Shown piece by piece: positions 16,780 through 26,697 of a stretch of 37,481 nt of DNA; within the stretch, counting starts at the first letter, position 1, and every line of letters begins with the position of its first letter. The translations under genes were made by a program, and so were the position numbers. The notes beneath the pieces were generated by a model. It did not search any database, was not told the origin of the DNA, and worked only from the letters and a program-made list of their open reading frames with translations. Source of the DNA: Bacteroidota bacterium (lineage in GTDB: Bacteria; Bacteroidota; Bacteroidia; AKYH767-A; OLB10). The stretch lies in contig JANXSD010000158.1 of NCBI GenBank assembly GCA_025352785.1, positions 1 through 37,481 on the forward strand, read 5' to 3'.

Positions 16780-18435
16780 TTAATGCACTCTTTCACCTGC
16801 AACATACGTTTGAAGTACTTTGATGGAATACAAATCTTTTTCGTTGGCTTGCATTAAATCCTTTTCAAGAATAACAAAATCGGCGAACTTTCCTTTTTCA
16901 ATACTTCCCTTTTCCTGCTCTTCAAAATTACTATAAGCTGCCCATATTGTCATGGCTCGTAGCGCTTGTTCACGACTAAGTGCATTCTCTTTTTGAAAAC
17001 CCAATGTAGGATATTGCTTTTGATCTTTACGAGAAACGGCAGCATAAAATCCATAAAGTGGATTTATATCTTCAACAGGAAAATCACTACCATCAGCGAG
17101 CATTCCATTTTGTTTTAACAATGACTGGTATTGATAAGCATTTTTTATGCGAGATAACCCGAGTCGATCTTCTGCCCAATACATATCGCTAGTAGCATGC
17201 GTAGGTTGCACTGAAGGAATGATAGAATAGTCGCCAAACAAATGCATATCAGAATCATCAACTACTTGAGCATGTTCGATTCGCCATCGTAAATTATTTT
17301 TTCCTTTTAATTGCTCGGCATAAATATTTAACATCAATCGATTTGCAGAATCACCAATACAATGTGTGTTGAATTGAAAGCCGATTTGATATGCATTGGC
17401 AGCAGCAATTTTTAATGAATCATTTGCTTTTAACAAAAAACCATAATGTTCTGGCATATCTTTATATGGTTGCAACAAACAAGCACCACGTGAACCTAAA
17501 GCACCATCCGCATACAATTTAAATGAACGTACATTTAAAAAATCAGTTTTGAATTTACCTGCCTTGTGATAATATTTATAATTAGTAGAATCATATAAAA
17601 CCATGGCGTAAATTCTCATCTTCAAGTGACCCATTTTTTGTAGAGAATCAATTCGGTGTATCTCCATATAATTTAAACCTGCATCATCCACAGTAGTTAA
17701 TCCCACAGCAAAACAATTTCGTTGTGCATCCATTAGAGAGGTAGCTTCATTCGCTAAAGTGGGTTCTGGGATTTTATTTTTTACGAGATCAACTGCATTA
17801 TCGATGAGCAATCCTGTTAATTTGTTTTGTGATTGAAGAATTTCTCCGCCGCTTATTTTTGTATTGATGGAAATTCCTGCTAAATCGAGTGCTTTTTGAT
17901 TACATAAAGCGGCGTGTCCGTCAATACGCATCAAAAAAACTGGAACATTTGGAAATAGGCTATCTAGTTTTTCTTTAGTTGGAAATTGTTTTATACTCCA
18001 ATCATTTTGATCCCATCCTCGTCCGAAGATCCAGCCCATAAAACGACGATCTTTGTATTTAACAAGCGTATCAACAATTTCATTGAACGACTTTGTTCCT
18101 ATGAGCCAGGTTTTTTGTAGATCAATAGCATATCCATAAAAATGACAATGAGCGTCGATGAAACCTGGATAAACAAATTTTTGTTTTAGATCAACTTTAG
18201 ATTTATAATTTAATTTTAGTAACGTTTCATTAGATCCTGTTGCGATAATTTTTCCGTCTTTTACAGCGAATGCTTGCGCAATGAAGAAAACACTATCAAC
18301 AGTATACACGTTCCCATTAAAATAAACCACATCGGCATCGGGTGTTGAATTACAGGAGTTGAATACTAAAAAAAAGATACAAAGAGAACTCAGAACAACT
18401 TTAAGATCTCTGAATAAATGTAAATGATTTTGCAT
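16780..18435 (-). CDS. Amidohydrolase family lipoprotein, YtcJ-like
   Basis: This 551-residue protein of the amidohydrolase_3 group begins with a lipoprotein signal ending VFNSC (Cys28), so it is probably membrane-anchored outside the cytoplasm. Metal-binding motifs are His96-Cys-His98 (DAHCHFYG), a later His in THCIGDSANR, RIEHAQVV, and GSDFPVE near the C-terminus. AVKDGKIIATG is the typical composite-sheet start of the family. Members hydrolyse amide or related bonds in diverse substrates, and none can be assigned here. It is the last gene of a probable five-gene minus-strand run, 18 bases after the SDR gene. Confidence 0.88.
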   Translation of the reverse strand: MQNHLHLFRDLKVVLSSLCIFFLVFNSCNSTPDADVVYFNGNVYTVDSVFFIAQAFAVKDGKIIATGSNETLLKLNYKSKVDLKQKFVYPGFIDAHCHFYGYAIDLQKTWLIGTKSFNEIVDTLVKYKDRRFMGWIFGRGWDQNDWSIKQFPTKEKLDSLFPNVPVFLMRIDGHAALCNQKALDLAGISINTKISGGEILQSQNKLTGLLIDNAVDLVKNKIPEPTLANEATSLMDAQRNCFAVGLTTVDDAGLNYMEIHRIDSLQKMGHLKMRIYAMVLYDSTNYKYYHKAGKFKTDFLNVRSFKLYADGALGSRGACLLQPYKDMPEHYGFLLKANDSLKIAAANAYQIGFQFNTHCIGDSANRLMLNIYAEQLKGKNNLRWRIEHAQVVDDSDMHLFGDYSIIPSVQPTHATSDMYWAEDRLGLSRIKNAYQYQSLLKQNGMLADGSDFPVEDINPLYGFYAAVSRKDQKQYPTLGFQKENALSREQALRAMTIWAAYSNFEEQEKGSIEKGKFADFVILEKDLMQANEKDLYSIKVLQTYVAGERVH

Positions 18436-18453
18436 AAAATTAATTTGAAAACC

Positions 18454-19215
18454 TTAACTAATTTCTTTGTAAAAATATGCTGGCGAAGCTTGAGCGATTG
18501 GAGTAATGGTAATATCATTTAACACAACATGTGGTGGTCGGCTTGCTGCAAAATAAACTACCTCTGCAATATCTTCGGCAACCAATGGTTTGAATCCTTT
18601 ATACGTTTGTGCTGCACGTTCTGCATCGCCTTTGAATCTTACTAAAGAGAATTCTGTTTCTGCTGCACCTGGATTAATTGCTGTAACGCGAATTCCGTGT
18701 GGTAACATATCGATACGCATTGATTTAGAAATTGCATCAACAGCATGTTTTGTTGCACAATACACATTTCCTTTCGAGTATGCTTCCTTTCCAGCAATAG
18801 AACTCATATTAATTACATGACCTTTTCCTTGTTGAATTAGCCATGGCAATACAATCCTACTAACGTATAATAATCCTTTTACATTTGTATCAATCATTAC
18901 ATCCCAATCTTCGATATTTCCTTCTTGAATGGTAGAAAATCCTTGTGCTAATCCAGCATTATTTACTAACACATCAATTAGTTTCCAATCATGAGGGAGT
19001 GCATTTAATTCTGTAGCCACTGCTTCGGAATCTCGTACGTCAAATAGGACAGAGTATACACGCGTTTCATACGTATTACGAATAATTTCTTCTAATTCAT
19101 TAAGTCGTTCTTTTCGTCTTCCGGTGATGATTAGATCATAACCATGTTCAGCAAATTTAAGTGCGATAGCTCGCCCGAATCCTGAACTGGCACCTGTAAT
19201 TAAAGCAATAGGCAT
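18454..19215 (-). CDS. Short-chain dehydrogenase/reductase, YdfG-like
   Basis: The 253-residue classical SDR has the nucleotide motif TGASSGFG (residues 7-14), NNAG (85-88), and the catalytic Ser139 with Tyr152-x3-Lys156 (YCATKHA). TGRRKERL after the second strand has an Arg pair that favours NADPH. The closest named type is YdfG, an NADP-dependent 3-hydroxy acid (serine, malonic semialdehyde) dehydrogenase, but the substrate is not fixed by sequence alone. It lies 11 bases after the permease gene and 18 before the amidohydrolase, so the three probably share a transcript. Confidence 0.88.
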   Translation of the reverse strand: MPIALITGASSGFGRAIALKFAEHGYDLIITGRRKERLNELEEIIRNTYETRVYSVLFDVRDSEAVATELNALPHDWKLIDVLVNNAGLAQGFSTIQEGNIEDWDVMIDTNVKGLLYVSRIVLPWLIQQGKGHVINMSSIAGKEAYSKGNVYCATKHAVDAISKSMRIDMLPHGIRVTAINPGAAETEFSLVRFKGDAERAAQTYKGFKPLVAEDIAEVVYFAASRPPHVVLNDITITPIAQASPAYFYKEIS

Positions 19216-19226
19216 TTTTTAAAATA

Positions 19227-20936
19227 TTATTTAATTGATGAGTGATTTAATTTACTGTTTTTGTATCCAAAAGAAAAATAAATAACTAACCCAACTAATA
19301 GCCAAATGGTAAATCCAATCCAATTATGAACACGAATTTGAGCCATGAGATATAAGCAAGTTAATATTCCGAATACAGGAATTACTGAAAGATTTCGTTT
19401 CCAACTAAACCATGATAAAACGCCATACACGATAAAGAATATAAACATGGGCACTCCATCTAATTTAGTAAATGGATTTACATTTTCATAAGCCCATGTT
19501 TTCTGATAAAATCCAACATACGCTAGGATGAAAAGAAAACTTAATGGCACAATGAACTTACCATTGAGGTAAGGAACTTTAAATTTACGAGGAAGATCGG
19601 TTTGATTTTGCAACATTAGAACACCACCACAAACTAATATAAACGCGAATAAAGTTCCGATAGAGCAAAGATCGACAACAGTATCCATATCAATAAAGAA
19701 AATAGGAATTCCCACTAATAATCCTGTAACTATTGTTGCGAAACTTGGTGTTCCGAATTTTGGATGCACGCGTGAAAATGCCTTAGGTAATAATCCATCA
19801 CGACTCATGCTCATCCAGATTCGTGGTTGACCAAGTTGGAATACGAGTAATACACTTGCCATTGCGACAACGGCACTTACGGAGATTACACCACTAATCC
19901 ATGTTAATCCAATTCGTGAAAACACAAACGCAAGAGGGTCATCAACGCGTAATTCTTTATAATTAACCATCCCTGTTAGAACAAGCGCAATTAAAATATA
20001 CAATACAGTGCAGATGATGATAGAATACATCATTCCTCGAGGCAGATCGCGTTGAGGATTATGACATTCTTCTGCAGTTGTAGAGATTGCGTCGAAACCA
20101 ATATAGGCAAAGAACACAGCAGAAACACCAGCCAGAACACCACCAATTCCTTCGGGCATAAATGGAGCCCAGTTAACAGGATTCACGTAAAAGAAACCAA
20201 GTATAATTACTAAAACGACTACTACCATTTTAATTGCAACCATAATATTACTCGCATTGCGCGTTTCTTTGATTCCGCGATAAACAAGCCAAGTGATCAG
20301 CACATTGATTACTAATGCAGGAATGTCCATTATCATTTTTACACCTGCAACTACTGGGGCTGTTATCCACGCTTGATATGCTTCACTAACTAGAATTTTT
20401 GAATTTGCACCCACTTGTTGAGAAGCAATGAATGCCCTTTTCGCAGAGAAATAATCAATGCCTGACCATGCTGGAAGATCAATTCCATTTGGGAGACCTA
20501 ATGCTGGTATTCGAATATGAGTAAGAAGTGTTGAGAAATAACCTGACCAAGAAATTGCCACAACAATATTTCCGATTGCATATTCCATTATTAAAGCCCA
20601 ACCGATAATCCATGCGAAGAGCTCACCGAAGGCCACATACGAATAGGTATATGCAGAACCTGAAACTGGTACTAAGCTTGAAAATTCAGCATAACAGAAG
20701 GCAGCAAATCCGCACGCAATAGCAGTGAAAAGAAAGAGGAAAACCACTCCAGGTCCACCATCAGCACTCGCCTGACCGATAGTACTAAAAATACCAGCAC
20801 CAATAATGGCAGCAATACCAAATGCAGTTAAATCACGAACACCTAAATGTTTTTTTAAAGCACCCTGTTCACCGTTATTTCTATCAGCAATTTGCTTTAA
20901 TATTTGGTGAACGCTTTTCTTTCTAAATAGATTCAT
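19227..20936 (-). CDS. APC-family amino-acid permease, CAT-like
   Basis: I start at MNLFRKKSVHQ (569 residues), since the 13 codons before it lie outside the conserved region. The first helix carries the APC substrate-binding break GAGIFSTIG (about 46-54), and the next helices include FCYAEFSSLVPVSGSAYTYS, a hallmark of cationic amino acid transporter-type permeases. FAYIGFDAISTTAEE is the conserved helix 6-8 region. There are about 12-14 hydrophobic spans. It imports amino acids across the inner membrane, but the exact substrate is uncertain. It sits between two unknown polytopic proteins and an SDR in the minus-strand run. Confidence 0.9.
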   Translation of the reverse strand: MNLFRKKSVHQILKQIADRNNGEQGALKKHLGVRDLTAFGIAAIIGAGIFSTIGQASADGGPGVVFLFLFTAIACGFAAFCYAEFSSLVPVSGSAYTYSYVAFGELFAWIIGWALIMEYAIGNIVVAISWSGYFSTLLTHIRIPALGLPNGIDLPAWSGIDYFSAKRAFIASQQVGANSKILVSEAYQAWITAPVVAGVKMIMDIPALVINVLITWLVYRGIKETRNASNIMVAIKMVVVVLVIILGFFYVNPVNWAPFMPEGIGGVLAGVSAVFFAYIGFDAISTTAEECHNPQRDLPRGMMYSIIICTVLYILIALVLTGMVNYKELRVDDPLAFVFSRIGLTWISGVISVSAVVAMASVLLVFQLGQPRIWMSMSRDGLLPKAFSRVHPKFGTPSFATIVTGLLVGIPIFFIDMDTVVDLCSIGTLFAFILVCGGVLMLQNQTDLPRKFKVPYLNGKFIVPLSFLFILAYVGFYQKTWAYENVNPFTKLDGVPMFIFFIVYGVLSWFSWKRNLSVIPVFGILTCLYLMAQIRVHNWIGFTIWLLVGLVIYFSFGYKNSKLNHSSIK

Positions 20937-21006
20937 AGAAAGGCTAATGTAGTAAAAGGAATTATATGTGGGCAAATCTCCCTATTTTTATTTAAAATGG
21001 CTTCCA

Positions 21007-22287
21007 TTACTTTTTGAAAAAACTTAATTTATTCCATTTGAAACTACTCACTGATAACGCCAACATCAGCATGGCAGGCATTTTAAATCGGACAATATTT
21101 CCAATAACTGGAATTGTAAATCCTATCATCATCAGCAATACCATAGACGAAAAAAATAATAGCAAAGAGAATGGAGAGAATAGAATTTGAAATTTTTTTC
21201 TATTAAAAATTAAATACACAATTAAGATTGTTACCATAATGGAATCTAAACTTATTGGGATCATCCACCACAGTTCGATTTCAGTGGGAAATGGCCTTGT
21301 AAATGCGAAAATTATGGCTTGTGGCACATGACGCAGGAACGATAGTGCTTCAGGTGCAAATGATACAGGATTAATTAAACTATGAGAAGCACTCATAATT
21401 GCATTCCGCATTAAATTTAATCGTTGTCCGAAAAGATAGGATGGAAGGTCAAATTGTGGAAAGAATTTTCCTAGCAAAAGTAATTCGAGCAATCCTCCAC
21501 AGTAAATTGAAATGAAAATTAACTTAACATTTACCGCTGACATTTTTTTGTGAAAAAACAAAGCAAGAATTCCTGGAAGAAGAATTAGCAACAAGTATGG
21601 TTTAATTAATAACAAGATAATTAATGAAATTATGAAATACAAATAATTTTTGTTGCTTGAGAAACTAAAAGCCAGTTGTGTTCTTCGAACAAATAAACCA
21701 AAAGCAAAAAGCAATAGCGATTCCTTGAGTAAGGCTGATCCAAAAATCAAAACACTAGGCAACACGAAAGGAATAAATCTCAAAAATTTAATTTCATTGC
21801 GATTTGTTTGTTTCGTTTCATCTGAAAATAAATCTTCATTAAAACATTTATATAAGCATAACAAACCGATGTAGGATGCGAAATTTATCCAAACGATTTG
21901 TGCATATACATTTCCAAATGACAGCAATCGAATCAACAAATTGAAGATTAAAAAGCTCCTATTATCATTGAAGAACGGATTATACGTAGCTGCATTCCAA
22001 TGCTCAATATTTTTTAGTAGGCCTAAGTGGTCTATTCCAAATATCGCTTTTAAAAATTCAACTGGTGATTGTTTAAAAAGCTGAATCATGATTTCCGTTT
22101 CTTTCACATAACCAAGCATATCGCCATTTTTAAAGTAATCACGATATAAAATCCAGACACCAATTCCGCATAAGCATTTCAAAATAAAATAAGCTATTGG
22201 AATAAAAACGGAGACTGTATCCAGATGTAACTTTCTGAATCTATAAATCAGTAAGCAAATCACAAGCAGGTACATTGATGCCATCAT
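21007..22287 (-). CDS. Polytopic membrane protein, paralogue of the upstream gene
   Basis: The 426-residue protein has about ten hydrophobic spans. It is clearly homologous to the gene just upstream (22293-23609), sharing IFN/FFND-x-R, LSFGN, LPSxLxxxSxxxKE, IKxY, RPF/RPY and PVIGNIVRFKMPA in the same order. Asp56 in NGDMLGY, in the first extracytoplasmic loop, aligns with Asp63 of the paralogue, as in many GT-C glycosyltransferases where such an acidic residue is catalytic. I do not recognise a named family. A glycan or lipid-sugar transferase or polymerase is a reasonable guess. It is 5 bases from its paralogue. Confidence 0.75.
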   Translation of the reverse strand: MMASMYLLVICLLIYRFRKLHLDTVSVFIPIAYFILKCLCGIGVWILYRDYFKNGDMLGYVKETEIMIQLFKQSPVEFLKAIFGIDHLGLLKNIEHWNAATYNPFFNDNRSFLIFNLLIRLLSFGNVYAQIVWINFASYIGLLCLYKCFNEDLFSDETKQTNRNEIKFLRFIPFVLPSVLIFGSALLKESLLLFAFGLFVRRTQLAFSFSSNKNYLYFIISLIILLLIKPYLLLILLPGILALFFHKKMSAVNVKLIFISIYCGGLLELLLLGKFFPQFDLPSYLFGQRLNLMRNAIMSASHSLINPVSFAPEALSFLRHVPQAIIFAFTRPFPTEIELWWMIPISLDSIMVTILIVYLIFNRKKFQILFSPFSLLLFFSSMVLLMMIGFTIPVIGNIVRFKMPAMLMLALSVSSFKWNKLSFFKK

Positions 22288-22292
22288 ACGTA

Positions 22293-23609
22293 TTAAAAGA
22301 ATAAAGCTCCTTTAAGTTTTCCAGGACAATAATACACCCATTTACTTTTCGTGAGACAGAAAAATGCAAAAAGCATGAAGGGCAGTGCTGGAACTTTATA
22401 TCTAACGATTGCTCCCAAAATAGGAGTGACTAATCCAATTAACACAAAAATGATGATGCTGAAATACAAAGACAAATAAAATATTGATGGCATATTAAAA
22501 TTCCAATTTTTTCGTAATCCACTTATGCACATAATTAAAAATAATAGGATTAAAGCATTCTCAAAAGCAGCAATGAGTATCAAAGGATTTTTTGATTCAC
22601 CTAGATAGGGTCGAAATAAAGTAACAGCATACGCTTCTGGAATATTTTTTATTAACGAATTTGTTTTACCATCTAATTGATTTAATTGGATCATACTTTT
22701 TGCTTGTTCTTTTATTGCTACGAGATAAAATTCATTCTGTTTCGCACTTAACGATATAGGTACAGAATGATGTGTAAAAATAAATGCCACATTAAATAAT
22801 ATCAACAAATAACTTCCATGCACTATTAAAGCAGTAGCGGCCCTTTTCACATTCCATTTTTCGCAAATAATCCATGTTGCAATTCCAGGTATCATTGCAA
22901 ATAAAACATACGATTTTATGCACAACAAACAGAATCCAAAAAAGAATGTCCCTGCTATTCTAATTGCATTTAATTTTCTATCTGTTAAATAAATATGGAT
23001 ACAATAAATTAGCATTCCAATTGAAAAAATCAGGAAGGCTTCTTTAATCATTCCTGAACTCCACAATAAGGTAGAAGGCAAAAGGTAAACTAGAATTGTC
23101 ATTACAAATTCTCGACCTGGTAAAACAGCAATGAAAACTTTAAAAATTCCTGTGAGTCCCATCATTGCGAGAAAACTCATGATGATGGCATGTGGAAAAT
23201 AATTTCCGAAGGAGATAAATCGCAACAATGTATTCAATCGAATCATCGTACGGCTATCATTAAAAATCATCTCACTGTTAAACCAATTGTGCATCTCATC
23301 ATAATAATGCCATAAATCGCGTGAATTCGCTGTAACACCCGTGAACATGCGAATGAAATCTAACGGATGGGTAAATACTGCATTGAACATGATAGCAGAA
23401 TCATCGTAATATTTGAAGATATCGGCGTGTTCGCGGTCTGGATAAAGGCGGGTATAAATCAGATAAAGGAGCATTGTAGCGGCTATCTTTATCAGAAAAA
23501 GCAGCTGGAATGTTTTAATACTCACCTTTTCTGTCTTAAAAAAAGGCATTTTCCCTATGATTATCAGGAAAATAAGGATATAAATAATTGACAATAAAAT
23601 TTCCGACAT
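22293..23609 (-). CDS. Polytopic membrane protein, first of a tandem paralogous pair
   Basis: This 438-residue protein has about ten hydrophobic spans and the same ordered motifs as the next gene: FNDSR (near 120), RFISFGN, LPSTLLWSSGMIKEAFL, CIKSYVLF, FRPYLGE, and TPILGAIVRYKVPA. A segment with several acidic residues (HADIFKYYDDS, 61-71) lies in the first large loop. Like its paralogue it has a GT-C-like layout, many helices and an early acidic loop residue, but no family can be named. It heads the minus-strand run. A TACCTTTG box lies only a few bases before its ATG, too close to be confident about a promoter. Confidence 0.75.
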   Translation of the reverse strand: MSEILLSIIYILIFLIIIGKMPFFKTEKVSIKTFQLLFLIKIAATMLLYLIYTRLYPDREHADIFKYYDDSAIMFNAVFTHPLDFIRMFTGVTANSRDLWHYYDEMHNWFNSEMIFNDSRTMIRLNTLLRFISFGNYFPHAIIMSFLAMMGLTGIFKVFIAVLPGREFVMTILVYLLPSTLLWSSGMIKEAFLIFSIGMLIYCIHIYLTDRKLNAIRIAGTFFFGFCLLCIKSYVLFAMIPGIATWIICEKWNVKRAATALIVHGSYLLILFNVAFIFTHHSVPISLSAKQNEFYLVAIKEQAKSMIQLNQLDGKTNSLIKNIPEAYAVTLFRPYLGESKNPLILIAAFENALILLFLIMCISGLRKNWNFNMPSIFYLSLYFSIIIFVLIGLVTPILGAIVRYKVPALPFMLFAFFCLTKSKWVYYCPGKLKGALFF

Positions 23610-23688
23610 TTTGCCAAAGGTATAAAAAGACGTGAGTTAAGAATCTTTAACTTCGCAGCAATCTACAACTCCTCAAAAAACTATTTCC

Positions 23689-25923
23689 ATGTCAACTGCT
23701 ACGGAAGAGCAAATCACGATTGAAACTGCACGTAAACTCGGATTATTGCCAGAAGAATTTGAAAAAATTATAACCATACTTGGCCGGACACCAAATTTCA
23801 CTGAACTAAGTATTTTTTCAGTGATGTGGTCGGAGCACTGCTCTTATAAAAATTCGATTACCTGGTTGAAGACACTTCCGAAAGATGGTCCTCACATGCT
23901 CGCGAAAGCTGGTGAAGAAAATGCTGGCTTAGTTGCTATTGGTGATGGGTTAGCTTGTGCATTTAAAATTGAGTCGCATAATCATCCATCGGCTATTGAA
24001 CCGTATCAAGGTGCCGCAACAGGTGTTGGTGGAATTAACCGTGATATTTTTACGATGGGAGCTCGACCGATTGCACAATTAAATTCATTACGTTTTGGAA
24101 ACCCTGCACTCGAAAAAACAAAATGGTTAATGCGTGGTGTTGTAAAAGGTATTGGAGATTATGGTAATGCATTTGGAATTCCAACTGTTGGTGGTGAAAT
24201 ATTTTTTGATGATTGTTATAACGTAAATATTTTGGTGAATGCCATGTCGGTTGGCATTGTGAAAATTGGAGAAACAGTTTCTGCGACATCTTATGGTGAA
24301 GGAAATACAGTATTTATTGTTGGTTCATCAACAGGAAAAGATGGAATTCACGGAGCTACTTTTGCTTCTGGCGATTTGCATGAAGATTCCCACGAAGATT
24401 TACCATCTGTTCAAGTGGGTGATCCTTTTATGGAAAAATTATTACTCGAAGCAACACTTGAAGTTATAAAAACTGGAGCTGTTATCGGGATGCAAGATAT
24501 GGGTGCTGCTGGAATTATTTGTTCAACAAGCGAAATGTCGGCGAAAGGTAAACATGGAATGCGCATACATTTAGATAAGGTCCCAACGCGTCAAGCGAAT
24601 ATGAAAGGTTGGGAAATTTTATTGAGTGAATCACAAGAGCGTATGCTTGTAGTGGTGAAGAAAGGGGAAGAAGATTTAGTGAGAAGAGTATTCGAGAAAT
24701 GGGATTTGAATTGTACAGAAATTGGAGTAGTAACCGATGGTGATCGACTACATTTTTATATGAATAATGAATTATTAGCCGATATTCCTGCTGATGATTT
24801 AGTGCTTGGTGGTGGTGCTCCAATCTATCAACGTGAATATACGGAGCCATCTTACATAGCAAAAAATAAAGCGTTTAATATCGATACAATTGTTGTTCCT
24901 GAAGATTTAAAAAAAGTGATGGTGCATCTTGCATCACATCCTAACATCGCTTCTAAACGTTGGATCACTTCCCAATATGATTCAATGGTTGGAACGATTA
25001 ATTTAACAACAAATCGACCATCGGATGCAGCTGTAGTTGAAGTTCGAGGAACAAAAAAAGCATTAGCACTTACAACGGATTGTAATCCTAGATATGTGTA
25101 TGCTGATCCTGAAACAGGTTGTGCAATTGCTGTTGCAGAAGCAGCTAGAAATATTATTTGCGCTGGAGGAAATCCATCAGCCGTTACCAATTGTTTGAAC
25201 TTTGGAAATCCTTACAACCCAGAAGTGTATTGGCAGTTTGTTCATGCAATAAAAGGAATGAGTAGCGCATGTTTAACTTTTGAAACACCTGTAACAGGTG
25301 GTAATGTGAGTTTCTACAATCAATCAAAAAACGAAAAAGGTGAAGTACCTGTATTCCCAACTCCAACAATAGGAATGATAGGTATTATTGCAGACAAGAA
25401 AAAAATAATGACGCTTGACTTCAAACAAGAAGGTGATACTTTATTTTTATTAGGAACTGCAAGAAATGATATCAACTCCTCTGAATATTTATATTCTTAT
25501 TGCAATGTAAAAAATTCTCCAGCACCTTTTCTCGACTTAAAAGAGGAATTTAATGTTCAACAATTAGTGAAGAATTTAATTGCGAAAGGATTAGTGGAAA
25601 GTGCTCACGATGTATCTGATGGTGGATTGTTCATCACGCTTTTAGAATCTGCTCTTCCAAATGGACTAGGATTTAAAATTGAAACGGATGAAGATCTTCG
25701 TAAGGATGCATTTTTATTCGGTGAATCACAAAGTAGAATTTTAGTTAGTGTTCACGCCGAAAAATTAGATGCATTTGTTGAACTTGTTGCTGATAGTGAA
25801 TTAGATTTTATCAATCTTGGTGAAGTAACGAGTGATCAAGTTATGATTGATGAAACCAACTATGGAACTGTTGCAGAGTTTAAAGAGTTGTATGAAAATG
25901 CAATCGGGAAACTAATGTGCTAA
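23689..25923 (+). CDS. purL: Phosphoribosylformylglycinamidine synthase subunit PurL
   Basis: The 744-residue protein is the small (PurLQS-type) PurL that makes FGAM from FGAR, ATP and ammonia in de novo purine synthesis. The active-site region WSEHCSYKNS has His50. ESHNHPSAIEPYQGAATGVGG is the conserved ATP-site motif (the two halves are ESHNHPSAIEP and YQGAATGVGG). The second AIRS-type half includes TDCNPRYVYADPETG and SAHDVSDGGL. The large single-chain PurL would be about 1,300 residues with a glutaminase domain, which is absent, so separate PurQ and PurS partners are expected. Neither is in the window. Cytoplasmic. No purine riboswitch is visible upstream. Confidence 0.95.
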   Translation: MSTATEEQITIETARKLGLLPEEFEKIITILGRTPNFTELSIFSVMWSEHCSYKNSITWLKTLPKDGPHMLAKAGEENAGLVAIGDGLACAFKIESHNHPSAIEPYQGAATGVGGINRDIFTMGARPIAQLNSLRFGNPALEKTKWLMRGVVKGIGDYGNAFGIPTVGGEIFFDDCYNVNILVNAMSVGIVKIGETVSATSYGEGNTVFIVGSSTGKDGIHGATFASGDLHEDSHEDLPSVQVGDPFMEKLLLEATLEVIKTGAVIGMQDMGAAGIICSTSEMSAKGKHGMRIHLDKVPTRQANMKGWEILLSESQERMLVVVKKGEEDLVRRVFEKWDLNCTEIGVVTDGDRLHFYMNNELLADIPADDLVLGGGAPIYQREYTEPSYIAKNKAFNIDTIVVPEDLKKVMVHLASHPNIASKRWITSQYDSMVGTINLTTNRPSDAAVVEVRGTKKALALTTDCNPRYVYADPETGCAIAVAEAARNIICAGGNPSAVTNCLNFGNPYNPEVYWQFVHAIKGMSSACLTFETPVTGGNVSFYNQSKNEKGEVPVFPTPTIGMIGIIADKKKIMTLDFKQEGDTLFLLGTARNDINSSEYLYSYCNVKNSPAPFLDLKEEFNVQQLVKNLIAKGLVESAHDVSDGGLFITLLESALPNGLGFKIETDEDLRKDAFLFGESQSRILVSVHAEKLDAFVELVADSELDFINLGEVTSDQVMIDETNYGTVAEFKELYENAIGKLMC

Positions 25924-25949
25924 TATGCCAATGTGCTAATATGCCAATG
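25914..25949 (+). repeat. 16-bp tandem repeat across the purL stop codon
   Basis: AATGTGCTAATATGCC occurs twice head to tail (25914-25929, 25930-25945), followed by a third partial AATG. The purL stop TAA (25921-25923) lies inside the first copy, so copy-number change would not alter the protein. Similar 'aatgtgctaatatgccaat' repeats are, as I recall, scattered in intergenic DNA of many Bacteroidota. Confidence 0.8.
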
Positions 25950-26007
25950 CCCCCAGAATCCCCCATTAAAATAATTTACAAATGAATAAAATTCAATTTT
26001 CTTTTCC

Positions 26008-26694
26008 ATGATGAAAAAAATTCTTCGGATTGGTGGATTGTGTATTTTATGGTTTGTGATTATTAGTTTCGCTACTACATTGTTCTTTCGATTTGTCCCT
26101 ATTCCTTTTACGCCGTTGATGCTGGTTCGATTGATTGAACAAAAATCAAACGGACAAGATTTTAAGCTGGATAAAAATTGGGAATCATTAGAACATATTT
26201 CTCCAAATCTTCCACTTGCTGTCGTTACATCGGAAGATCAAAAGTTCGAAGATCATTTTGGTTTTGATATTGCAGCGATTGAAAAAGCTACTAAGTACAA
26301 TGAAAAGCATAAAGGTAAAAAAGTAAAAGGTGCGTCTACCATCTCTCAACAGACCGCTAAAAATGTTTTTTTGTGGCCATCGCGCAGTTGGATACGGAAA
26401 GGATTCGAAGTGTATTTCACTTTCGTGATTGAAATATGTTGGAGTAAAGAACGGATTATGGAAGTTTACCTCAACATTATTGAAATGGGACCTGGAGTTT
26501 ATGGTGCTGAAGCTGCGTCCAATTATTATTTCAAGAAACCTGCAATTAATCTTACTCGAGATGAAGCTGCTGCGCTTGCTGCAATTTTACCGAATCCACT
26601 AAAATGGTCGGCCTCACATCCAACCGCATATATTTCAAGAAAAAAATCTTGGATACTTCGTCACATGAACGAAATTGATTTAAAAGATTTTTAG
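26008..26694 (+). CDS. mtgA: Monofunctional biosynthetic peptidoglycan transglycosylase
   Basis: The 228-residue GT51 protein polymerises lipid II into glycan strands at the outer face of the inner membrane. One N-terminal helix (about 8-28) anchors it. The catalytic Glu76 sits in TSEDQKFEDHFGFD. The donor-site motif KGASTISQQTAKNVFLWP follows, then RIMEVYLNIIEMG and the PNPLKWS segment typical of MtgA. There is no transpeptidase domain, so it is not a class A PBP. It converges on the outer-membrane-protein gene with 3 bases between stops. Confidence 0.93.
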   Translation: MMKKILRIGGLCILWFVIISFATTLFFRFVPIPFTPLMLVRLIEQKSNGQDFKLDKNWESLEHISPNLPLAVVTSEDQKFEDHFGFDIAAIEKATKYNEKHKGKKVKGASTISQQTAKNVFLWPSRSWIRKGFEVYFTFVIEICWSKERIMEVYLNIIEMGPGVYGAEAASNYYFKKPAINLTRDEAAALAAILPNPLKWSASHPTAYISRKKSWILRHMNEIDLKDF

Positions 26695-26697
26695 TGT

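Noticed and set aside
23615-23622. TACCTTTG box on the minus strand as the promoter of the 22293-23609 gene.
   Set aside because: It ends about six bases before the ATG and has no -33 partner, so transcription would start at or inside the start codon.
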